Positions 44,471-57,648 of a DNA stretch of 64,000 nucleotides are shown one piece after another. Each line of letters begins with the position of its first letter. Positions within the stretch are counted from its first letter, which is position 1. A model generated the notes under the pieces. It searched no databases. It saw only the letters and a list, made by a program, of their open reading frames with translations, and was not told where the DNA came from. A program made the translations under genes and the position numbers. The stretch covers positions 62,001 to 126,000 of the forward strand of contig JADNRZ010000027.1 in assembly GCA_015501605.1 (NCBI GenBank). The letters are read 5' to 3'. This DNA is from Panaeolus papilionaceus. Taxonomy: Eukaryota > Basidiomycota > Agaricomycetes > Agaricales.

Positions 44471-47400
44471 ACATAGATTAAGACGCGAAAGGAATTATAT
44501 TCATTGAACCTAAATATGCTGAAAGCGTTGAAGATACGTCAGTACCAGCTCAGTTAAAAGAAAATCTGGGATAAATGACTCACTGACATTTAATCAAACC
44601 CTTTTGAAATAAGAAAAAACGACCAACCCAGTGCCTCCAGACAGAACGAATCTGATCCAGAGTCAGTCCCGAAAACCTAAGAGCCTCAGACAAATATTAC
44701 TCACAGATCCATCTCGCAAATATGAGTCATAATGTCTGTAACCCATGATGACGGCTCGCCCTAAGCTCCCCTGATTATCCAACTTCACCATCTTGCCTCC
44801 TGCCTCTCTACTACCCCAATGTATCCATCCACATCCCAACCATTTTTCCACTCGCACCCCCAACACTAATCGTACTCAAAGTTATCATAACCCTATCGTA
44901 GTTACCACTCCCAATCCTGTCTGACCCCGACCCTGAACCCAATCCGACAATCCGCCAACCCTCAACAACGACGCTTTCAGGACCGTCAGCAACACCTAGA
45001 GCCAACAAAAGTCAATGAAGGGCAGGATACGATGTCAATGTTCCTCTTACAAAAGGAGTGAGGTCCACCGGTGGATCCAGGCTTCTGGTACAGGTCAAGG
45101 TGACTGCGACGCCAACGTCACCCCGCCATCACTTTCCTCTCCCAACGGCAACATCACACCCTTTCAACTCTCCACTGAGCGGCGTGGGGTATTGACCTCA
45201 CTGTCGCGTTGACCAAACCGACAACATGACCATATCCTCCGATCATGGCATAGTCGTAGCGGGAGGGGAGAAGAAATCTATGATGGAAATTGATGACGTG
45301 GCTGGCGTGGGGGATGAGTGATCACCATTTCTTATCATGCTGGCGAGTCGTGATACAGATTCCAAGCACCTAGGGATCACAGGTAAGTGCTGTAAGTCAA
45401 TTGGGGAGACCGGAAGGGTAGTAGTAGCCAGTACTTACAGAAGATTGAGTGCACGATCGCAAGTTGGGGGTTGAAGGAAGGATAACGGGAGTGGGTCGGC
45501 GTAGTAGCCGTCGTTTGGGGTGTAGAGACACGGGAGTATGCTTGAACCACAGTCGCAGACAGAGGAGGTATAGAAGCCACGCTGAGGTAGGAAAGAAAAG
45601 AGGGCGGGGGTAAAAATTGTAAGAAATTCCAGGGAGGGTATCCATCGTCTACATTCCCCGAAGACGATGATCCACTGCTCATAGCCACTATCAATACAAC
45701 TCGTTTTTCCTGAAGATACGTATTGGTCATCGTATTTGTTGATACAAGAACAGACGATACAGGTGAAAGTGGTGGTGTTGAACCCAGAGGTGATCCAGCT
45801 GATATTGACGTTGGAGGCGGCGCGGGCGCAGGTGGAACTGTGTATGAGGGAACAGAAGAATGGGACGAAGTGAGGGAATCGCAGCCGGCTTTGGTGCGCC
45901 CAGGTGATATTTCACATTCTCTCTCCTTCCCTTCCGGTCAACCCCGCTCGTGTCCCAGTTATTGTCAACGGCCGTACTCAAAAAACAACACAGACATCTC
46001 CTCCCCCCATCTCCTGTCTCCCTCAGTTCTTCCATCCTCGTTCTCCCATTCTCCTCTCCTTTCCATATCCCCGTTCGTCATTCCCACCAACACCAAGCTG
46101 CCCGCTTGACTCGTGATTTCATGTACTCGCAATTTCACGCCGCAACAGGTAAGGAATGTGCAGGGTCCAGCGTTGTTTTGTGTGGTTTTCAGTGAGGGTT
46201 ATGCTTGAGAATCAGGGATGTAAACTGGTACGGGATGAGGGAAGTGAGTGGTGCTTGTGCTCGTCGACGGTGGATACAGGATACAGGATCAAAACGGAGC
46301 GGTGGAGGCAGAGGCGGAGGTTTGAGGTTTGCCATCGCGACACTGGCATAATCCTTCTCCTTCACATCCTCCTTGCGTCGTTCCTAAGACACCTGACCTC
46401 AATACAACGGCAGGTACGACTGAAGACGGACTTCACGAGGGGCAGGAGGTGGTGGAGCTGGGGCAGTGGTAACTGAGAGTGTCGTTGAACGGGTGTGGAC
46501 ATGGGAAGAGAGGAGATCCGGGGAGGGGAGGGAGAACTAGTAGACGTGTGCTGATTACAGGACAACTTGGGGGGCGATGATGAGAGTAATAGTGGTTGAC
46601 GAATGCGTAGAAGACGATGGCGATGACGGGTGTAATTGAAGCTAGTGTTGAAGCGGATGACGGGGTGGGGATTTATCACACAGGCTCCCTCCTGCTTGAT
46701 ATACCACGACGAGCATGGATGGAGGGTGAAATGTGTGACCTTGCTCCAGAAGAAGCAGGGGCGAGTGGACCATGGAGTGTAGCTGAAGCATTGTGCTCCA
46801 AAGATGCAGATGTTGACGAGGTCGTCGTAAATTAGTCGGCGCTATGAGAATAAGAAGTCTGGGGACTGTGGGTGACATGTTTGATCCTCCATGAGACGAG
46901 CAAGGATTAGGCAAGGTCAGTCCCACCACTGCTCCTTCACCTCCTCTAATGGTCGTTCCAGTAGCACTAGGACGTGGCGTATACCCCACTTTGGTGAGCC
47001 CAGACCTCGTTGATACCAGTCGTTGACGCAGTGGATCATTTCCAAGAATGGGGATGACGTGGTTGTATCTAGCACATACGCTGGGTTTGGGAAGGGAGGA
47101 TAGTGAGGGGTAACATGGTGCCTTGCGGGGGATATGAGGGCAGATAGTAGCGTTTCATGTTCACTTCACAGCCAGTTAAAACACGGAAAGAAGATTGTAT
47201 TATTCGCCCTAAATACACTGAGAGCGTTGAAGCTGCGTCAGAGCCAGGTCAAGTAAAAAAAAAAACGGGATCATTCACTCACATATATGACGTCTAAACC
47301 CTTTTAAATAACAAGATACAGCCCAGCGGTCTGAACCCTGCCCAACGCGTCAATGGCAGGCTGAACGAACACATCCAACCACATCAACGACTCCATCCAA

Positions 47401-47830
47401 AGTACCCCGTCATCCAACAATAGCCGCAAGTCTTCAGAGTTTTAAATCATTAAATAAGGGAGAGGAAGGATTCCATAAAAAGATGGGTTTGGGACCTAAG
47501 GGAGGAAGACAAGGTGTCGGTGGTGGTCAACAATACGGAGGGAAGCAGTGCGACGCTGCGAGCCAAAGTTGAGATTACCAAATTTGGGGAATGAGGTGCA
47601 TGGCGCGTGCGCAGTTGTGCTTGGCGCGTCAATGCAGACAGGGGCTTGGGTTGAATTTGAGCGTTTTAGCTGTGAAGTCAGAGGAGCGGATGCAAGAGCG
47701 AATTGTTTTGTATATTTGGAGTCCATAAGGTTTAACAATGTGCGATATCATAGATCAGTAATCAGTTTCTGCGCCATGTCAATCCCTAAAGCTGTGTCGA
47801 AGGCTTGAAGCCCACCTTTGATTTATACAT
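44470..47830 (-). pseudogene. U3 block: minus-strand Ser/Pro-rich orphan gene, broken
   Basis: Last exon at 44663-45008. The front part (GVADGPESVVVEGWRIVGLG to ASGKMVGMWMDTLG) ends in a stop, while the rest (WGSREAGGKMVKLDNQGSLG, GYRHYDSYLRD) continues in another frame. One indel therefore separates them. Upstream pieces as in U1/U2 are at 45397-45730, 45727-46035 (linker) and 46362-46989 (Ser-rich and helical parts). Relative to U1 and U2 about 200 bp near 45690 are missing. Confidence 0.45.
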
Positions 47831-48227
47831 CGTCGGAAGTGCACCCATTTTTTTACTTGATACCATGTTAGTATCAGTAAAATTTGAGGGAACTGAAGTT
47901 TTGAAGGATTAGGGAGTAATAAAGAAATGTAATACTATGCTTGATCATTGATGCTAACCTATCTTAGTTTTCAAGTCCGAGGATGACGAATGTCATGTCG
48001 ATTGTCACATGGCACCATCTCAAATATGTACAATCCCTCTGTCGACGGGAACACCAGAATCCGATTTCCTGTCGCACCAATCGTATGGCATTGATCCCCC
48101 AGAATAGAAATCCTCAAGGTCACCTCGTGCATACACATAGTCAGACTCGCGAATTTCGGTCACTTCTCGCACACCCACCTTGCCTTTAACATACTAAGTC
48201 TGCTTCTTCTCTTCCTAATATCTCTCA

Positions 48228-49480
48228 ATGTCCACAATTCCAGAATTTGCAACCAAGCTCAAAAGGATTACAATTTCTGGAGCTGTGTCATTAGAACGGG
48301 TCTCAAAAGTAGGGCGAATAGATGGGAGTGTTAGTTATGTCGTATATGTGTAGGTGCTCAATACTGCCACAAGATAACGACTTATATGTACATGTACGAA
48401 TAGTCTGCTTGGCCCGACTGGATCAGGGAAGAGTACAGTACGTTAGATGAATACCAGACTCACTACTTATGACAAAACGGGATGACCAATGCCGTTGCAG
48501 TTCATAGAATCGCTCGCACCAAACACTACACCCGGCCTTTCCAGCAATAAGTTGGAAGGGTTTACACAATCAGTAAACATTTATCGGATCGTGAATATTA
48601 AGACTAAGGCAATGTACCCTATTTACCTTGTGGATGTTCCGGGCTTCGCAGATACCAAAATCTCGTCAATGGGTATAGTCTCCATGTTGAGAAAGATGAT
48701 TCAGACAAACAAGTGAGCCCCAATCTTCTCTTTCTTGAGACACACACTGATCTCAAGCATAGTAATCCACACTTCAATATTCTTTACTTCACACCTATAC
48801 ACAACCCACGCCTTCCTGGAAGTCAAAGGCGGGTGCTGCGAACCTTTGAAGCCTTGACAGGACCCAGGTCAGCTCGGTCCATTATGATCGTTTCTACAAT
48901 GTGGGACCTTGTTTGGGGTGAAAGTGCCTCAAGGCGCACAGAAAGCAATTTCAGCCAGCTTCAAGATGAGATCTGGAAGGTATGCTAATCTCAGAAATTT
49001 CTTGCAGTATTGATTGATGACATTCCCATCACTTGTTAGCCCTACATCAGCCGGGGAAGTCATATTGTCAGGTTTCAAAACACGCAGGAGTCTGCACTGA
49101 CAATTTTAGATGGTGCTTGGGGACAAGGATATTATGGCAACAACTATCTCCTGCGTGGTTCCATTTCACAGCCCCTCCAACAAACACCATTTGCATCAGA
49201 TCTATACAATGACCTTCAAACACAAATCCAGGGTCTTCAATTACAACAAACCAACATTCAGTTGGATTTGCAGGATGCAAGAGAGCAATCACATGAGGAA
49301 CTCATAGCCACCCTTATTCTGCAACTTGAGGAAGTGCAGGACCTTCTTGCAAAATTCGAGAAGGAGTTGCTTGAGTTTGAGTCAGGTGCTATGTTTCTTA
49401 CTCCCCACAAGAGTGGACCATTTGCCATGACCATCAAGACAGTGAAGAGGTGGGGACATAAACTTCTGAGGGACCACTGA
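48228..49480 (+). CDS. P-loop GTPase (AIG1-like fungal family), copy 3
   Basis: Five exons, 48228-48349, 48404-48437, 48501-48712, 48763-48979 and 49040-49480, join to 341 aa with no stop. G1 GPTGSGKST, G3 DVPGFADT, G4-like VSTMWDLVWG. The C-terminal coiled coil is followed by the copy 1 type tail (KSGPFAMTIKTVKRWGHKLL). The 3' flank also matches copy 1, placing both in the same unit type. The start ATG sits in the same ctctcaATGTCC context in copies 1, 3 and 4 (copy 2: ctctcaATGTCG), which supports the start choice. Confidence 0.88.
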
Positions 49481-50000
49481 CTCACAACTAGTAAAGTAAG
49501 TGTCTCACTCTCCCTTTAACGATGGTTGCTGTGTTGATGTGACATTTCAGATTTGTCTCCGCAGCCTCTGGCAGAGGACCATAATGTCCCATTCTTTTGA
49601 ACATTGTATATTGTCCTATCACAAGTTCAACATCTCTTTTGCCTTGTATTTTTGCGCCAGGATTTCTTTTCTTCTAGCCAAACAAGGTCTCTGTCCTATT
49701 TTTGATAATGTTCCATAATCAATCCATCCACCCTCAGCTTTGATTTGATTCTTTTCCTTCAAGTTCCTCATAGATGTGCTAAGATGGTGGTCTCAGGTAG
49801 TGTTATGATTGAGATCTAGTGGAGATAGTGACAAAGAAGAATAGCATTACACAACGAAATTACACTGAAATTTGACAGTGTAAGAGACGGGTCATGGAAG
49901 ACATGATGATCCAGTGAAAGTTCACTCATGTAATAGAACCAGTCTGAAGCGCTTGACCGCGGATAATGCCTTGTAGAAATGTCTAGATATCATCACACTA
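49481..50000. other. 3' flank of GTPase copy 3
   Basis: Near-identical to 22870-23400. No gene. Confidence 0.7.
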
Positions 50001-51600
50001 CGGCCTTGTTCTTCCACTGTACATCCTCGTCCTCATTGCTTTCGTATCGCGACACAGTGAACACTGACAGATTCAGCGGACAAACCGACAGCACATGAGA
50101 AATACAAGCGCAATTTACTTCGGAGGGTTTCTGGGGTTCAGTGTGAGTGACAGTGAGCTATTGAGGTGGTGCGAGGAGGAGAACGAGTGGATGAAGCGAC
50201 GTTAACGTTGATACTATGCTGGAAGACATTGAAGTCTAACGCTGGTAGGGAAAGGGTGGAATGCAACTCTAGAGAACTCGCAGGTTAAGTCTTGGAGGTG
50301 GTACTGGAGAGTAGTAATGCGATTAATGACGATATCGTAAACACCGGGATACTGTCCCAAGCTGAGGCGTCGCAGGGAAGGGATTAACCTCCTCAGGCGG
50401 TCACGGTCCTCCTCCTCGCATGTCTCTCTCACTCGCATCCCCGCTCTCCCCGACAACAACATTGCCCGCTTTCTCCACCTCATCATCACACACCACTCTC
50501 TTCTCCCTCTTCACGAAACAAACCCAGCACTCTCGCTTCGAACCATTTCAACTCCTACACTCGCTATGGTTTTCCCTTTAGAGCACGTAAGCGATGAGAT
50601 CCGTCCTTTCACGGAACAGCACTGGTGGTGATTTGGCGTCTCCTTCTTTGTGACTCGTTTTCTCCTCCTCTCTAGCCTCGACTACCCCTTACTCCTCTCC
50701 CCCCCTCCTGAATTCGCTCAAATCACTCTCCTTCATCTCCTTTTTCCCTGTCTGCATGTCACTCTTCCTCAGATTCAGAGTTGGTATCGGTCGTCGTATT
50801 TGTCGATAGAAAAGGTGATGGCGGTAACATTAAATTCGGAGACGGCACAGTTGATATTGATGTTGGAGGCGGCGCAGGTGCAGGTGCGGGTGTGTGAGGG
50901 ACCAGGACAATGGGATGGATTGACGGGATCAGAGCTGACTGTGACATGTTCGGGTGATACTCCACGTTCTCTTGCCCCTTCAATTCATCCTCGCTCTCGT
51001 ACTCGTTCTCGTCAACGACAATACCGATCTCCCTACTCAACGACGCAGGCGTTTCATTTCCCGTTTTGTTATTTCCATCCAGATCTTCGTCCTGTTGTCT
51101 CTCGCCCTCCTCTCTTCACCCAAGCTCCCGGTTTCACCAACACCCTCCAATGCTCCGCCCACCACCTGCACCAACGCCAAGCTGCCTCGTACATCTGTGC
51201 ACTCGCAATTAGTATGCGTCCGAGCAGAGTGTGGTGTCTTGTGAGATTTCTCATGGCGGCATTGGAAGTGCAGAGAAAAGGAGGGAATTGGTGGTGGTGG
51301 TGTTACGTGCGCATCAGGGGATTGGGATACAAAAATGGAATGAGGTGTCGGAACCAGAGGCTTCGGGTTCCCATTCCCTACAGTCGCGAAATCCTTTTCC
51401 TTCTCGTCCTCCTTCCCTTTCTTCCCCAAATCACCTGATCTTGTTTCTCCGTTCCCCCTCATTCCTTCAAAAACACTCCAGATGACGATCGCTTGCACAA
51501 CTGTGCTTCCACCCAGTGTATTAACGTCCTAAGGCCTACTCGTGGTCGCTGGATCGGACGTGGTAGGAACAGTACCAGCCTTTGTACTGCGTGCCAACAG
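50000..51600 (-). repeat. V4 block (minus-strand Ser/Pro-rich gene remnant)
   Basis: Counterpart of V2, truncated where U4 begins. The longest open piece of the whole V family lies here on the minus strand (51037-51485): GDLGKKGKEDEKEKDFATVG, NGNPKPLVPTPHSIFVSQSP and LALVQVVGGALEGVGETGSL, ending in basic residues (TKREMKRLRR). The linker piece (SPNLMLPPSPFLSTNTTTDT) is at 50759-51040 in another frame. It may be an exon of a once-functional gene; no ATG start was identified. Confidence 0.5.
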
Positions 51601-54600
51601 ACAGAACGAATCTGATTCAGAGTCAGTGCTCGTGCACCTAAGAGCCTCATAAAAATATTACTCACAGATCCATCTCGCACAAATGAGTCATAATGTCTGT
51701 AACCCATGATGACGGCTCGCCCTAAGCTCCCCTGATTATCCAACTTCACCATCTTGCCTCCTGCCTCTCTACTACCCCAAACGTATCCATCCACATCCCA
51801 ACCATTTTTCCACTCGCACCGCCAATAGTAATCGTACCCAGATTTATCATAACCCCGTCGTAGCTACCACTCCCAATCCTGTCTGACCCCGACCCTGAAC
51901 CCAATCCGACAATCCACCGACCTTCAACAACGACGCTTCCTGGACCGTCAGCGACACCTACAGCCAACAAAAGTCAATGAAGGGCAGGATACGATGTCAA
52001 TGTTCCTCTTACAAAAGGAGTGAGGTCCACCAGCGGATCCAGGCTTCTGGTAGAGGTCAATGTGGCTGCGACTCCAACGTCACCCCGCTATCAGTTTCCT
52101 CTCTCAATGGCAAAATCACACACTTTCAATTCTCGACTGAGCGGCGTGCAGTATTGACCTCACTGTCGGGTTGACCAAACCGACAACATGACCATGCCCT
52201 CTGATCATGGCATAGTCGTAGCGGGAGGGAAGAAATCCATGATGAAAATTGATGACGTGGCGGGCGTGTTGTCGTTGTCAGAGAGGATGAGGTTTGAGAT
52301 CACCATCTCTTATCATGCTGGCGAGTCGTGATACGAATTCCAAGCACCTAGGGATCACAGGTAAGGATCGTAAATCGATTAGGGACGCCGGAAGGGTTCT
52401 TGTAGCCAGTGCTTACAGAAGATTGCGTGACATGATCGCAAGTTGGGGGTTGAAGGAACTATAACCGGAGTGAGCCGGCGTAGTAGCCATCGTTTGGGGT
52501 GTTGAGGCACCAGAGGATGGATGAACCACAGTCGCAGGCGGAGGAGGTACAGAAGCCTCGCTGACGTAGGAAATAAAAGAAGGCGGGATGAAAATTGTAC
52601 GCAGCTCCGGGGAGGGTATCTATCGTCTACGTTTCCTGAAGACGAGATGATCCGCCGCTTATAGCCATATATGCTACCAATATAACTGCAGCCCGCCTGA
52701 TGCTTTCAGCCCATGTTTTCCTCATGCCAACCAACAACCAGCAGTGCAGAGAAAGCATCCCGCCTCGCTCGTCCTTCTCGTCTAATTTGCACGATGCCGC
52801 CTCATAGACCCGCTAAACCCTCTCATTTAGAACGCGTGACTGAGAACAACCCCTCCGTTCGCTGATCCACCAGCGCTGAGCAGTGGTGTTCACGTCTTTT
52901 TCTCTCGGGCTTGTTTCCTCCTCCTTTCTAGTTTGACTACCCCCTCCTCAGCTCGACCCAGCCTCTTTCACCCTCTTTTCCCCCGTCTTCTTGTTCTTCC
53001 TGAAGATACATATTAATCGTCGTATTTGTTGACATAAAAGCAGACGATACAGGTGAAAGTGGTGGTGTTGAAGTCAGGCGTGATGCAGCTGATATTGAGG
53101 TTGAAGGCGGCACGGGTGCAGGTGGAATGGTGTATGGGGACCAGAAGGATCGGACGAAGGGGGAATCGGAGATGACTTTGACGCGTCCGAGTGGTATTTC
53201 ACTTCTCTCTCCTTCCCTTCCCTTCAACCCCGCTCGTGTTCTTGTCAACTTCAACGTCCGTGCTAGAAAATATCATAGACGTTTCCTACCCCATCTCCTC
53301 GCTTTCCCTCACTTCTTCCATACCGATCTCCCGATCTCCCCTCCCTGTCCACTCCTCGCAAAAACCTCCCTTCCACATCCCCGCTCATCCATCCCACCAT
53401 CGCCAGGTCGCCTGCGTCACGAGCGATCTCCTCTATGTGCGATTTCGCGCAGTGACATGTAGGGATTGCGCATAGTTCAGCGTCGTTCTGTGAGTTTTTG
53501 GGAAGGGTTGTGTCTGATGTCCAGTGGCACTAGGCAAGGTGAGCGAGGAGAGAGAGGTGCTGGTGTTGGTGGATGTGGCATACAGAATTAGGATGAGGCG
53601 GTGAAAGCAGAGGCGGAAGTTTGAGGTTTGCCATCGCGCCACTGGCGTAATCGTTTTCCTTCACATCCTCTTAGCGTCGTTCCTAAGACACCTGACCTCG
53701 ACACAACACCAGATACGACTGAAGACAGAGTTCACGAGGGGCAGGCGGCGGTGCAGGGGTGATAGTCAGCGAGAGTGTTGTTGAACAGGTGTGGACACGG
53801 GGAGAGGACATCGCGGGAGGGGAGGGAGAAATAATAAAAGTGGAGTGATTGCAGGACAACTTGGGGGACGATGACGAGAGTAATAGTGATAGACGAAAGT
53901 GTGGAGGCGATGGCGACGACGAGTGTGGTTGAAGCTAGAGTTGAAGCGGATGACAGGGAGGGGGTGGACAACACAGGCTTAGGCTCCCTCCGACTTGATA
54001 TAACACGACGAGCATGGATGGAGGGTGAAAATTGTGACTGTGCTCCAGAAGAGGCGGGTGATTCGACCATGGAGTGTTTCTGAAGCTGAAGCTGACATTG
54101 TGCTCCAAAGACGCAGATGTTGATGAGGTTGTCATAAATGAGTCGGTGTTGAATAACGGGAAGGGGGTTGGATATCCTCCATGAGACGAACACGGATTAG
54201 GCAGGGGTCGGTCCCACCACTGCTCCTTCTTCAGCTCCTCTGATAGTTGTTCCAGTAACACCAGGACGTCATGTATACGCCACTTTGGTGAGCCCAGACC
54301 TCGTTGATACCAGTTGTTGACGCGGTGGATGATTTCCGAGGACGGGATGACGTGGTGGTGTCTAGAGAATACCCTGAGTTGGAAATAAGGAATAGTACAC
54401 GGGAACTTGTGGGGTATATGAGGGTTTATGGTAGCGTTTCATTTTCACGTCAGACAGTTAAAACACCAAAATAAAAATCGTATTATTCGCCCTAATACAC
54501 TGAAAGTGTTGAAGCTGCGTCAGAGCCAGGTTAAGTAATGGAAAAAGAGGATTATTCCACTCACTTATACGACGTCCTAACCCTTTTAAAAGAGAGGATA

Positions 54601-55070
54601 CAGCCCAGCGGCCTGAACCCTGCCCAACTCGTCAATAGCAGGCAGAACGAACACATCCAACCACATCAACGACTCCATCCACAGTACCCCGTCATCCAAC
54701 AATGGCCACAAGTCTGTAAAGTTTTACATCATCAAAATAAGAGAAAGGAAGGATTCCATAAAAAGATGATTTTGGGACCTAGGGGAGGAAGACGAGGTGT
54801 TGGTGATGGTCAATAATGAGGAGGGCTGTGACGCCATGAGTCAAAGTTGAGATTTCCAAATTTGGGGAGTGCGGTGCATGGCACGTGCGAAGTTGTGCTT
54901 TGGCGCGTCGACGCGGACAGGGGCTTGGGTTTGAATTTAAGCGTCTTAGCACTGAAGTCAGGGGAGCGGACCCTTGTTCATGCGATAGTGAATAGTTTGG
55001 TCTCTTTGGACTCCGTAAGGTTTAGCAATGTGTGATGTCATGGATCACCAATCAGTTTCTGCATCGTGTC
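51600..55070 (-). pseudogene. U4 block: minus-strand Ser/Pro-rich orphan gene, broken
   Basis: Last exon front at 51746-51970 (GVADGPGSVVVEGRWIVGLG to MWMDTFGVVERQEARW, then stop). Its end is at 51640-51794 in another frame (GRAVIMGYRHYDSFVRDGS). U1 is longer by one base in this stretch, so a 1-bp loss explains the break. The helical/Ser-rich front is at 53935-54261 (LLEQLSEELKKEQWWDRPLP) and the linker at 52937-53254 (RLTSTPPLSPVSSAFMSTN). Confidence 0.45.
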
Positions 55071-55517
55071 AATCCAAAAAGATGCGTCGAAGCACGTCTT
55101 TGCTTTCCACGTCGTCATGAGTATGCCCATTTATCCAGTTGATATTATGCTATGGTTGTTACAAATAGATAGACCAAAATTTCTGAAAGATCAAAACTTA
55201 ATAATGGAATGCAATACTGTGCTTCAAGTTGATCGTCGAAACTGAAATATCTGGGTCTTCAGATCTGAAGATGACGAATAGCATATCGATTGTTACATTG
55301 CACCAATGCAATTACAATCTCTCCGTCAACGAGAAAATGGGAATTTGATTGCCCATTGCACTAATTAGATTCCACTGGTCAACCAGAATAGATCTCCTCG
55401 AGGCCACCGCGTGCATATACATAGTCAGACGTCGACTCGCAAAATTCGGTCACTTCTCGCACATTCATCTTGACTTTGACATACTAACCCCCCGTCTTTG
55501 CTCCCTAATACCTCTCA

Positions 55518-56773
55518 ATGTCCACAATTCTGGAATTTACAACCAAGTTCAAAAACATTATCATTTCTGGAGCTGTATCGGTAGAGCAGGTCTCAAAAGT
55601 AGGGCGAATAGATGGGAGTGAGGGTTTTATTGTATTTGTGTAAGTACTCAATACTGCGGCAAGATAACAGTTTATACATCAATGCATAGCCTGCTTGGCC
55701 CAACCGGATCAGGGAAGAGTACAGTAAGTCAAATGATTATCAGACTCACAACTTATGACAATAAAATAATCAATGCTGTGGCAGTTCATAGAGTCGCTTG
55801 CAGCAAACACCTCACTCAGCATTTCCAGCAATAAGTTGGAAGGGTTTACACAATCAGTAAACATATATTGGATTGTGAATATCCAATATTACACAGGCAG
55901 CCCAATTTACCTTGTGGATGTTCCAGGCTTTGCAGACAGCAAAATCTCATCAATGGGTATAGTCTCCATGTTGAGAAAAATGCTTCAAACAAATGAGTGA
56001 GCCCCAGTCACCTCTTTCTTGAGACATGCACTGACCTTAAGCTTAGCAATCCATTCTTCATGATTCTTTACTTCACACCTATACACAACCCACGCCTTCC
56101 TGGAAGTCAAAGGCAGGTGCTGCAAACCTTTGAAGCATTGACAGGACCCAGGTCAGCTGGGAGAACTACAATTGTTTCTACAATGTGGGATCTTGTTTGG
56201 GGTGAAAGTGCCTTGAGGCGTGCAGAAAGCAATTTTACCCAGCTTCGAGATGAGATCTGGGAGGTATGCTAATCTCAGAAATTTCTTGCAGTATTGATTG
56301 ATGATGTTCCCATCACTCATTAGAACTACATCAGTAGCGGAAGTAGTATTGCCAGGTTTCAAAACACACAGGAGTCTGCACTGACAATTTTAGATGGTGC
56401 TGTTGGACAAAAATTCCTCAGTCACACTCTACTTAAAGATTCAATTTCACTGCCCCTCCAACAAACCCCATTTGCATCAGATCTATACAACAACCTCCAA
56501 ATACAAATCCAGGGTCTTCAATTACAACAAACCAACATTCAGTTGGATTTGCAGGATGCAACAGAGCAATCAGATGAGCAGCTCATAGCCACCCTTATTC
56601 TGCAACTCAAGGAAGTGCAGAACCTTCTTGCAAAATTTGAGAAGGAGTTGGAAGAATTTGGGCCAGCACCAAGCCCTCCTCCCACCCCAACACTGAAGAA
56701 AGGACTCTTTGGAAGGGCCATCAACTCAGTGAAACAGCTGGAAAAGAAGCTTCACAGGACCAGGGATTGTTAA
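55518..56773 (+). CDS. P-loop GTPase (AIG1-like fungal family), copy 4
   Basis: Five exons, 55518-55639, 55690-55723, 55785-55996, 56047-56263 and 56324-56773, join to 344 aa with no stop. G1 GPTGSGKST, G3 DVPGFADS, G4-like VSTMWDLVWG. The tail is of the copy 2 type but with a shorter Pro spacer (FGPAPSPPPTPTL), then KKGLFGRAINSVKQLEKKLH, predicted to be a basic amphipathic helix. Exon lengths match the other copies exactly in exons 1-3. Function unknown beyond the G domain. Confidence 0.88.
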
Positions 56774-57193
56774 GCCAACATAACCTGTGACCAGCCTCCA
56801 GTAAGTCTCTTGTTCCAAAGTCAAACAATAGTCACTTTACTGATCAAAATTTCATTTTCATGAAGCACCATACAATCATGTTCTTGCTCTCTTTTTTTCT
56901 GCTTCAATTTTCTTTGGTTCAAACATTATCTCCATTCTGGTCACCTTTCAACATTAAACATCTAGTTTAGTTTGAATTTTGGCATTGGCATTTCATTTCC
57001 TTCAGTTTCTTTCCACATTATATCATTGATAACATTCTGTAATTGATCTTTCCATACACATCTTTACTCATTTAACTTGACCTTGCTACCTCATTGCACT
57101 TCTGATAGTCATTCTTGAGCTTATCAAGTTCAAGGTAGTATTGACTGACTGAGGACACATTGTCGCTGGAGTTGATCCATGCTGTGGCATGCT
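56774..57193. other. 3' flank of GTPase copy 4
   Basis: T-rich, partly similar to the flank of copy 2 (gtaagtct, gtcaaacaatag). No gene. Confidence 0.6.
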
Positions 57194-57640
57194 TAAGGCA
57201 GGACACGAGTATACTCACGGGTGATCCGGATCCGTACCCGCGGGTTTTTTTTTTCCAAAATCCAAACCCAGATCCGCGGGTCAAAGTTCCCACGAGTACC
57301 CATGACCCGCGGGTAAGCGCTCACGGGTCAACGGGTCAGCTCGATTAATTAATTTTATTCACAAAAAATATATTATTTTTTTCAAATATGTTTTAAAGTG
57401 GTTTTTAAGGCTAACTGAAGTACAATATTTTTTCGAACATCTACTTATGTCTACTATATTGCAGGTACATAGGGAGTACACGAGTACTTGTGAGTCACCC
57501 ATTTTTCCGAAACCGAAACCCAGACTTGACCCGGACCCGTGAGAACAAGTACCCAGATCCGCGGGTCATGCTACTCACAGGTATTCCCACGAGTCAACTC
57601 ACAGGTACCTGTGAGTATGCATGACTCGTGTCCAGCCCTA
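57194..57640. mobile_element. 447-bp hAT MITE
   Basis: Left end TAAGGCAGGACACGAGT; right end inverted TAGGGCTGGACACGAGT (15 of 17 match). It is flanked by a perfect 8-bp duplication GGCATGCT (57186-57193 and 57641-57648). The interior has repeated acccgcgggt/gggtac motifs and an AT-rich centre, with no coding capacity. Composition resembles the MITE at 29487-29799, but the ends differ. Confidence 0.88.
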
Positions 57641-57648
57641 GGCATGCT

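Noticed and set aside
36680..47000. Numerous plus- and minus-strand Ser/Pro-rich frames as separate genes
   Set aside because: They are frame-shifted pieces of the repeated minus-strand genes or their antisense shadows. They do not assemble into continuous genes.
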